DNA of 36,320 nt from Streptomyces caelestis (GTDB lineage Bacteria; Actinomycetota; Actinomycetes; Streptomycetales; Streptomycetaceae), in contig NZ_LGCN01000218.1 in NCBI RefSeq assembly GCF_001279005.1, positions 1 to 36,320 on the forward strand, given 5' to 3'. A program made the translations under genes and the position numbers. Below, one piece after another: positions 30,424-36,320 of this stretch. Position 1 is the stretch's first letter, and each line of letters begins with the position of its first letter. The notes below the pieces were generated by a model, which was not told where the DNA came from, searched no databases, and was given only the letters and a program-made list of their open reading frames with translations.

Positions 30424-31758
30424 TCAGATGCGCGCGAACGCCTGCTCGATGATGTCGAGGCCCTCGCTCAGCAGGTCCTCGCCGATGACCAGCGGGGGCA
30501 GGAAGCGCAGCACGTTGCCGTAAGTGCCACAGGTCAGGACCAGCAGGCCCTCCTGGTGGCAGGCCTTGGCCAGTGCGGCCGTCGCCTCGGGGTCGGGCTC
30601 CTTGGTGGCGCGGTCCTTGACCAGCTCGACGGCGATCATCGCGCCCCGGCCGCGGACGTCGCCGATGACGTCGAACTTCTCGGCCATGGCGGTGAGGCGG
30701 GCCTTCATGACGCCCTCGATCGCCTTCGCCCTGGCGTTGAGGTCCAGCTCCTTCATCGTCTCGATGGCGCCGAGCGCGCCCGCGCAGGCGACCGGGTTGC
30801 CGCCGTAGGTGCCGCCCAGGCCACCCGAGTGCGCGGCGTCCATGATCTCCGCGCGGCCGGTGACGGCGGCCAGCGGCAGACCGCCGGCGATGCCCTTGGC
30901 GGTGGTGATCAGGTCCGGGACGATGCCCTCGTCCTCGCAGGCGAACCACTGGCCGGTGCGGCAGAAACCGGACTGGATCTCGTCGGCGACGAAGACGATG
31001 CCGTTGTCCTTCGCGAATCGGCTGATCGCGGGCAGGAAGCCCTTGGCCGGCTCGATGAAGCCGCCCTCGCCGAGCACCGGCTCGATGATGATCGCGGCCA
31101 CGTTCTCGGCGCCGACCTGCTTGGAGATCTGGTCGACGGCCTGCGCGGCGGCCTCCGGGCCCGCGTTCTCCGGGCCGGTCGGCCAGCGGTAGCCATAGGC
31201 GACCGGGACGCGGTACACCTCGGGCGCGAACGGTCCGAAGCCGTGCTTGTACGGCATGTTCTTCGCGGTCAGCGCCATGGTGAGGTTGGTGCGGCCGTGG
31301 TAGCCGTGGTCGAAGACGACGACCGCCTGCCGCCTGGTGTACGCACGCGCGATCTTGACGGCGTTCTCGACGGCCTCGGCGCCGCTGTTGAACAGCGCGG
31401 ACTTCTTGGCGTGGTCGCCAGGGGTCAGCTCGGCGAGCGCCTCGGCGACGGCCACGTAGCCCTCGTACGGCGTGACCATGAAGCAGGTGTGGGTGAAGTC
31501 GGCGAGCTGGGCGGAGGCGCGGCGGACGACGGCCTCGGCGGAGGCGCCGACGGAGGTCACGGCGATGCCGGAACCGAAGTCGATCAGCCGGTTGCCGTCG
31601 ACGTCCTCGATGATGCCGCCGCCCGCGCGAGTGGTGAACACGGGCAGCACGGAGCCCACGCCCTGCGCGACCGCGGCGGTGCGGCGGGCCTGCAGCTCCT
31701 GCGACTTCGGTCCGGGGATGGCGGTGACGACGCGGCGCTCCTGCGGAAGTGCGGTCAT
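30424..31758 (-). CDS. gabT: 4-Aminobutyrate aminotransferase (GABA transaminase)
   Basis: PLP enzyme of 444 residues (class III aminotransferase) converting GABA and 2-oxoglutarate to succinate semialdehyde and glutamate. The cofactor lysine is Lys288 in TTAKGIAGG, preceded by the aspartate motif FVADEIQSGF. NSGAEAVENAVKIAR binds the PLP phosphate and DHGYHGRTNLTMALT is typical of GABA transaminases. ATG 31758 has AGGAG seven bases upstream. It completes the putrescine route begun by the amine oxidase and the aldehyde dehydrogenase. A succinate-semialdehyde dehydrogenase is not in the window. An inverted repeat (31861-31888) lies about 100 bp upstream. Confidence 0.95.
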   Translation of the reverse strand: MTALPQERRVVTAIPGPKSQELQARRTAAVAQGVGSVLPVFTTRAGGGIIEDVDGNRLIDFGSGIAVTSVGASAEAVVRRASAQLADFTHTCFMVTPYEGYVAVAEALAELTPGDHAKKSALFNSGAEAVENAVKIARAYTRRQAVVVFDHGYHGRTNLTMALTAKNMPYKHGFGPFAPEVYRVPVAYGYRWPTGPENAGPEAAAQAVDQISKQVGAENVAAIIIEPVLGEGGFIEPAKGFLPAISRFAKDNGIVFVADEIQSGFCRTGQWFACEDEGIVPDLITTAKGIAGGLPLAAVTGRAEIMDAAHSGGLGGTYGGNPVACAGALGAIETMKELDLNARAKAIEGVMKARLTAMAEKFDVIGDVRGRGAMIAVELVKDRATKEPDPEATAALAKACHQEGLLVLTCGTYGNVLRFLPPLVIGEDLLSEGLDIIEQAFARI

Positions 31759-31860
31759 GCGGGGCTCCTGGGGGGTGTTTCGGACACGTGCGTTCTTTTC
31801 TCGCAGGCTAGGTCGGGGAGAGGGGGCTGGGCATGCTCCATGTGGGCGCTGTCCGGGGGG

Positions 31861-31888
31861 CCGGGTTGTCCGTGGTGGACATACCCGG
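31861..31888. promoter_or_regulatory. Candidate operator upstream of gabT
   Basis: The arms CCGGGT-TGTCC and GGACA-TACCCGG form an inverted repeat with a perfect core TGTCC-N5-GGACA (31867-31881). It is 103 bp upstream of the gabT start and could also act on the divergent ATPase gene. No known regulator is recognised. Confidence 0.5.
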
Positions 31889-32014
31889 CTGCGGGCGGTC
31901 GTGCCGCTGGGGCGGCGCGGGTGGGCGCGGCGGCACCCGCGAACGCGGCCGGGTGAAACCCGCACCCGCCCGGCCCTCGGCCACGTAAACAGTGAACTCA
32001 CCCTGTCGGGGCGT

Positions 32015-32020
32015 TAGATT
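32015..32020 (+). promoter_or_regulatory. Possible -10 of the membrane ATPase gene
   Basis: TAGATT fits the Streptomyces -10 pattern and lies 44 bp before the start codon. The region 17 bp upstream reads GTGAAC, a poor -35. Confidence 0.3.
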
Positions 32021-32064
32021 GACTCGCTGATGGCGGACGGAGCGGCAGCTCAGGGGGCAGGGCG

Positions 32065-34458
32065 ATGAACGACGACGGTACCCAGGACGCGCGGGGCACG
32101 CACGCGAACCCCGTACCGCGCCCGGCCGGCCCCCCCGACATCCCGAAGACACCCCCACGCCCGCCCCGCGCGCCGGGCACACCGTCACCTCCGCAGCAGT
32201 CCCCCGTCACCGTCTGGCTCGACGAGGAGAGGCCGGCCGCCCGCCCGGGGATCTGGCGGTTCGGCCACCGCCCCAAGGAGATCCGGGAACGCATCGCCCC
32301 GGTGACCGTCGCCGGCATGTTCATCCCGGTCGTCCTCGCACTCGTGGTGTGGTCCCTCTGGAGCAGCGGCTACTTCCCGTACAAAGGCACCCTGTTCCGG
32401 GTGTTCACGCCGGATGACTGGTGGTACGAGCTCTCGCTGGTGCCCCGGCCGGTCGAGGGCCGGACCGTGACACTTCCCGGGGAGCACGCCAGGCTGGTCG
32501 CCGACGGCATCCTCTTCGGCGCACTCGTCTTCGGAGTCGGCGTGCTCGGCAGCTGGCGTGCCATCGTCCGCCACTACATGGACCGCCTGCCCCGCCCGGC
32601 ACAGCTCCTGGTCTCCGGCTGCCTCGCCTTCCTCACCCTCGGTTTCGTCTTCCCCGACGCCTTTGTGGGCCTCGGCTGGTTCGAGCTGCCGGTTGTGGTT
32701 CCGCTGCTCTCCCTGACGGCGCTCGTCACGGACAGCTACGAACTGATGGCCTCCGCCTTCTTCACGTACTCGCTGTACACGGTCGTCACACTGTTCGTTT
32801 TGTGGCCGTTCGCCCGCCTCGGGGACTGGCTGCCGTACGCGAGGGAGCTGTTCGCCCCTCCACGGACGGACACCGCCGCCGGGACCGTGCCCGGCCGTCC
32901 CCGCTCCCAGTGGCCCGCTCTTCGCGAGGCCGGACAGTACGAGGCCGCGGAGCTGCTCACCACCGAGGTCGCCCGGGGCCGTGCGAACGACGTCGACTGC
33001 GCCCGCATCGAGCACGCCTTCGCCGTCGCCCGGCACACCGCCACCCTGGCGGCCTTCAGCGACACGGTCCTGCGCCAGGGTGGCGCGGCCTGGACGCATC
33101 CTTCCGGCGCCCGGGACCTGCCGCGCCGGTCCGCCCGTCACGACCTGCTCGCCGGCCAGGTGCGCATCGGCCGCTGGGTGGCGGCCGAGCGTGCTCCCCA
33201 GCCGTACCACGACGCGGGCGCGGCCCTCGGCCCGGACGTGCTCGGCACCTCGCTGCTCGCCGTCGGCCCCTCCGGGTCCGGCAAGACCCGCGCCCTCGTC
33301 GAACCGGTCACCGAGGCGCTCGCGCTGCAAGCGCTCACCGGCAGCTGTGCCGTCGTCGCCGTCTCCGCCGCCGGGAGCCGGCTCGGCACGGACGACGCCT
33401 TCGACGTGATCGTGCGGATCGGCGATTCGTCCTCGGTGCACGACCTCGACCCGTACGCCGAATCCGACGATCCCGACGAGGCGGCCGCGATCCTCGCGGA
33501 AGCGCTGACGGGAGACCTGGACACGGCCGGCACGCGGGGCGCCGCCACCGCGCTGGCCCAGCTGCTCGGCCCGTTCCGGGCGGTACACGGACGCTTCCCC
33601 ACCCTGCCGGAGCTGCGCGAGCTGCTGGAGGGCGACGAGGAGACCCTGACCCCGCTGCGGGAGGTCCTGGCCTCGAGCGGGAACGACGTCATGCGCCGCG
33701 AGCTCGACGCGCGGCTGCGCCAGACCGGTACGCCGGGCGATCCGGGCCGGGTCCTGGCCGACCGGCTGGCGTTGCTGAACAGGCCGGTGTTCACGGACTT
33801 CTTCGGCGGGGGCGGTCCCAGTCGGCCGTTCTCCCTGCGCGCGGTCGCCCACCATCCCCTCCGTGTGCGGATCGACCTGCCGGAGCGCGGCCACGAGGAG
33901 GCCGGACGACTGATCACCCGGCTGGTCCTCGCCCAGTTCCACGCCGTCGTACGCGAGAGCCGGCGCACCCACTTCGCCTGCCTGGTCCTGGACGACGCGA
34001 CGGGCACGATCACGGCGGAGTCGGTGCGCCGCATCCAGCGGCTGCGGTCGCAGAACGCGGGCGTGCTGCTCAGCCTGCGCACCGTCGGTGACGTCCCCGA
34101 GGCGCTGCACGGACCGCTCTACGGCGCGGTGGGCTGCCGTATGGCGTTCTCCGGTGTCACCACCTGGGACGGCAACCGGTTCGCGCAGACCTGGGGCACC
34201 GAGTGGGTGGAGACGACGGAGGTCGCCAAGCACACGGTCTTCGCGGACCAGCCGATGACCCGCTTCCTCCACGCGCTGCGCAAGCGGCTGACGGGCAAGG
34301 CGGTGACCACGGACGCGGTCACCGTGAAACAGGTCGAGCGCGAGCGCTGGTCCGCCTCCGAACTGGCGCACTCCGTGCCGCCCGGGCACGCCGTGCTCTC
34401 GCTGACGACCGTCGGGGGCGAGCACGCGCCCCCGCTCCTGGTGGACCTGCGGGGGTGA
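32065..34458 (+). CDS. Membrane-anchored P-loop ATPase, coupling-protein-like, function unknown
   Basis: I do not recognise a named family; Streptomyces annotations usually call such proteins ATP/GTP-binding. The 797-residue chain starts with a proline-rich cytoplasmic stretch (to about 75), then about five membrane segments (roughly 80-102, 147-165, 180-199, 207-222, 226-250), a linker, and a large ATPase domain. Walker A is GPSGSGKT at 401-408 (Lys407) and Walker B is ACLVLDDATG with Asp643-Asp644. LIDLP-like strands (LRVRIDLPE), NAGVLLSLRTV and the membrane-plus-motor layout recall VirD4/TraG/TraD coupling proteins and FtsK/EccC-type motors. No relaxase, secretion gene or ESX gene is adjacent, so it stands alone. 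ATG 32065 has AGGGGGCAGGG upstream. The gene shares normal Streptomyces codon use with its neighbours, with no sign of recent transfer. Confidence 0.8.
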   Translation: MNDDGTQDARGTHANPVPRPAGPPDIPKTPPRPPRAPGTPSPPQQSPVTVWLDEERPAARPGIWRFGHRPKEIRERIAPVTVAGMFIPVVLALVVWSLWSSGYFPYKGTLFRVFTPDDWWYELSLVPRPVEGRTVTLPGEHARLVADGILFGALVFGVGVLGSWRAIVRHYMDRLPRPAQLLVSGCLAFLTLGFVFPDAFVGLGWFELPVVVPLLSLTALVTDSYELMASAFFTYSLYTVVTLFVLWPFARLGDWLPYARELFAPPRTDTAAGTVPGRPRSQWPALREAGQYEAAELLTTEVARGRANDVDCARIEHAFAVARHTATLAAFSDTVLRQGGAAWTHPSGARDLPRRSARHDLLAGQVRIGRWVAAERAPQPYHDAGAALGPDVLGTSLLAVGPSGSGKTRALVEPVTEALALQALTGSCAVVAVSAAGSRLGTDDAFDVIVRIGDSSSVHDLDPYAESDDPDEAAAILAEALTGDLDTAGTRGAATALAQLLGPFRAVHGRFPTLPELRELLEGDEETLTPLREVLASSGNDVMRRELDARLRQTGTPGDPGRVLADRLALLNRPVFTDFFGGGGPSRPFSLRAVAHHPLRVRIDLPERGHEEAGRLITRLVLAQFHAVVRESRRTHFACLVLDDATGTITAESVRRIQRLRSQNAGVLLSLRTVGDVPEALHGPLYGAVGCRMAFSGVTTWDGNRFAQTWGTEWVETTEVAKHTVFADQPMTRFLHALRKRLTGKAVTTDAVTVKQVERERWSASELAHSVPPGHAVLSLTTVGGEHAPPLLVDLRG

Positions 34459-34580
34459 GCGGCCCGGGCGGCCGGTGACCGTACAGTGAGGCAGAATCGA
34501 CACAGGTCGTTCATACGCGGCGGCCAAGAGATCACCGAGTTCTCACCCACCCGACGCAGACCCGAAGGCTCAAGGCTCCG

Positions 34581-36137
34581 ATGCCCCCGACGCTCGCCTC
34601 GCTCGTCCACCACTCCGCGCTCAAACTGACCGTGCGCGCGGGCGAGGACCGCCTCGACGCGCCGGTCCGCTGGGCGCACGCCAGTGAACTCGCCGACCCC
34701 GTGCCGTACATGGAGGGCGGGGAGCTGCTGCTGATCACCGCGCTGAAACTCGACGCGGAGGACCGGGAGGCGATGCGCCGCTATGTGAAGCGGCTGGTGG
34801 GGGCGGGGGTCGTCGGGCTCGGTTTCGCCGTCGGCGTCCACTACGACGACATCCCCGCCGCCCTCGTCGACGCCGCCCGGGAAGAGGGTCTGCCGCTGCT
34901 GGAGGTGCCGCGCCGCACCCCCTTCCTCGCGATCAGCAAGGCCGTGTCCGCCGCCATCGCCGCCGACCAGTACCGCGCGGTGACCGCGGGCTTCGCGGCC
35001 CAGCGGGAACTGACCAGGCAGGCCCTGGTGGAGGGCCCGGAAGGCCTGCTGGCCGCGCTCGCCGCCCAGGTCGACGGGTGGGCCGCGCTGTACGACGCCT
35101 CGGGCGCCGTCGTGGCCGCGGCGCCGGAGTGGGCGGGCCGGCGCGCCGCGCGGCTCACTTCGGACGTGACCCGGCTGCGGGAACGGCCCGCGCCCGCCTC
35201 CTCGGTGGTGGCCGGCCCGGAGAACGAGGACCGGGTCGAACTGCACTCCCTCGGCACCGGCCGGCGCTCCCGCGCGGCGCTCGCCGTCGGCACGGCCGCC
35301 GCCCTCGGCACCGCCGAGCGGTACGCCGTCCACTCCGCGGTCGCCCTGCTCACCCTGACCACGGAACGCTCCCGCTCCCTGCACGCGGCCGAGCAGCGCA
35401 TCGGCGCGGCCGTCCTGCGGATGCTGCTCGCCGGGGAGCCGGACCACGCCCGCGCGGTGGCCGGGGACCTGTACGGCGGCCTGCTCGACGCGCCCTTCCG
35501 GATCATCGTGGCCGCGGGAGGCGAAACGCGCGGTGACGCCCTCGGAGCCCTCGCCGAGGTCGCGGAGTCCGCCGCCGCCCGCTCCGGGGAGGCGGTCCTG
35601 GTCGTGCCGGAGGGAAACCGGCTGGTCGTACTGGCCTGCGACGGCGGCGCCGCCGTCGCCGCCTGCTGCGACCACGCCGCCGCGCGGGAGGCGGCCCGCA
35701 AGGCCGACGACGACGAACTGGTCGTCGGACTGTCCGCACCGGCCGGGCCGATAGCCGCGTCCGCCGCCTACAAGCAGGCCGAGCAGGCCCTTTCGGTGGC
35801 ACGGCGGCGGGGGAGGGTGCTGGTGGAGCACGAGCACATGGCCGCCGGATCGGTGCTGCCGCTGCTCGCCGACGACGCGGTCAGGGCGTTCGCCGACGGG
35901 TTGCTGCGTGCCCTGCGCGAACACGACGCGACGGGCCGCGGCGACCTCGTCGCCTCCCTCCGCGCCTGGCTCTCCCGCCACGGCCAGTGGGACGCGGCGG
36001 CAGCCGACCTGGGCGTCCACCGCCACACCCTCCGCTACCGCATGCGCCGGGTGGAGGAGATCCTCGGCCGCTCCCTCGACGACCCGGACACCCGCATGGA
36101 ACTGTGGCTCGCCCTGAAGGCGACGACATCGGAGTAG
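34581..36137 (+). CDS. PucR-family transcriptional regulator
   Basis: Regulator of 518 residues with three recognisable parts. The N-terminal PucR sensor domain (about 5-125) contains RWAHASELADPVPYMEGGELLL, split here as the diagnostic WAHASEL and YMEGGELLLIT. The middle is a GGDEF-like fold (about 280-410), and the C-terminal helix-turn-helix (about 455-515) contains AAADLGVHRHTLRYRMRRVE, a hallmark of PucR HTH domains. Family members control purine, amino-acid or polyamine catabolism. I recall a PucR-like regulator, EpuRI, reported to control polyamine genes in S. coelicolor, from memory and unchecked. With gabT and the polyamine operon close by, control of those genes is a fair inference. 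ATG 34581 has AAGG upstream. Confidence 0.93.
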   Translation: MPPTLASLVHHSALKLTVRAGEDRLDAPVRWAHASELADPVPYMEGGELLLITALKLDAEDREAMRRYVKRLVGAGVVGLGFAVGVHYDDIPAALVDAAREEGLPLLEVPRRTPFLAISKAVSAAIAADQYRAVTAGFAAQRELTRQALVEGPEGLLAALAAQVDGWAALYDASGAVVAAAPEWAGRRAARLTSDVTRLRERPAPASSVVAGPENEDRVELHSLGTGRRSRAALAVGTAAALGTAERYAVHSAVALLTLTTERSRSLHAAEQRIGAAVLRMLLAGEPDHARAVAGDLYGGLLDAPFRIIVAAGGETRGDALGALAEVAESAAARSGEAVLVVPEGNRLVVLACDGGAAVAACCDHAAAREAARKADDDELVVGLSAPAGPIAASAAYKQAEQALSVARRRGRVLVEHEHMAAGSVLPLLADDAVRAFADGLLRALREHDATGRGDLVASLRAWLSRHGQWDAAAADLGVHRHTLRYRMRRVEEILGRSLDDPDTRMELWLALKATTSE

Positions 36138-36164
36138 CCCCCGTTCACCCCGCCCGGCACCCCC

Positions 36165-36260
36165 AGCACTACCAGCCCGTCCGGCGCTTGAGGACAAAGG
36201 GGGGTCCGGGGGCGCAGCCCCCAGGGACGGAAAGGAAAGGGGCGGCGGGGGCGAAAACCC
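36165..36260. repeat. Streptomyces interspersed repeat with terminator-like hairpin
   Basis: The sequence from CAGCACTACCAGCCCGTCCG through GGCGCTTGAGGACAAAGG and a hairpin GGGGGC-gca-GCCCCC (36208-36222) to GGGGCGGCGGGGGCGAAAA matches a repeat I recognise from many Streptomyces intergenic regions. It begins about 28 bp past the PucR stop codon, so it probably also ends that transcript. Boundaries are approximate. Confidence 0.65.
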
Positions 36261-36320
36261 GAAACCTCTCGCCTCACCCCACCCCGCCAAACCGTAGAAC
36301 CCGCGCACCCCCACCACTAC

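Larger units (their letters stand above)
31759..32064. other. Divergent intergenic region, gabT / membrane ATPase
   Basis: These 306 bp carry the gabT leader, an inverted repeat at 31861-31888 and a weak promoter-like TAGATT facing the ATPase gene at 32015-32020. No gene is seen. Confidence 0.6.

Noticed and set aside
32065..34458. An integrated conjugative element or type IV secretion system
   Set aside because: The ATPase resembles a coupling protein, but no relaxase, integrase, att site, tra gene or composition change is seen around it.
1..36320. CRISPR arrays, tRNA or rRNA genes, insertion sequences
   Set aside because: No regularly spaced repeats, tRNA cloverleaf, rRNA sequence or transposase motif was noticed on either strand.

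Overview
The window is high-GC DNA with strong codon-position bias, GTG starts, long hairpin terminators and gene content that together point to a Streptomyces chromosome, probably the conserved core-proximal region. I see no rRNA, tRNA, CRISPR array, insertion sequence, integrase or phage gene. Assignments come from reading motifs and gene order by eye; no database search was run.

Region 1 (1-5075, minus strand) is housekeeping. It holds the start of ispG (cut by the window edge), an M50 site-2 intramembrane protease, dxr (MEP isoprenoid pathway) and a long acyl-CoA dehydrogenase. dxr and the protease overlap by ATGA, and strong hairpins follow the protease and the dehydrogenase.

Region 2 (about 5276-20621) looks like a complete regulated locus for use of a branched beta-glucan, most likely xyloglucan. 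A LacI-type regulator is encoded at 5394-6404. A seven-gene minus-strand run from 17422 down to 6461 encodes a lipoprotein sugar-binding protein, two permeases, a secreted GH74 xyloglucanase, a cytoplasmic GH42 beta-galactosidase, a cytoplasmic GH95 alpha-L-fucosidase-type enzyme and a secreted GH12 endoglucanase/xyloglucanase. A GH3 beta-glycosidase is transcribed divergently (17781-20621). A perfect 14-bp palindrome, TCGAAGCGCTTCGA, occurs upstream of the regulator, of the seven-gene run and of GH3, with a fourth imperfect copy before the regulator. This ties the three transcription units into one apparent regulon. The model: GH74 and GH12 cut the polymer outside, the ABC importer brings in oligosaccharides, and GH95, GH42 and GH3 trim them inside. 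No ABC ATPase and no GH31 alpha-xylosidase is present, so those functions must come from elsewhere.

Region 3 (20815-21909) has a small proline/glycine/tyrosine-rich DUF4190-type membrane protein and a convergent NADAR-domain protein.

Region 4 (21982-31758) is a polyamine/GABA block. gamma-Aminobutyraldehyde dehydrogenase, PotD, PotA, PotB, PotC and a FAD-dependent amine oxidase lie in one plus-strand operon behind a good promoter and an inverted repeat. A PAP2 phosphatase (minus) and gabT (minus) follow. The enzymes fit putrescine to 4-aminobutyraldehyde to GABA to succinate semialdehyde.

Region 5 (32065-36137) holds a poorly characterised five-TM membrane ATPase with Walker A and B motifs, resembling a conjugation coupling protein but standing alone, and a PucR-family regulator that may control the neighbouring polyamine/GABA genes. 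The window ends in a sequence I recognise as a common Streptomyces intergenic repeat.
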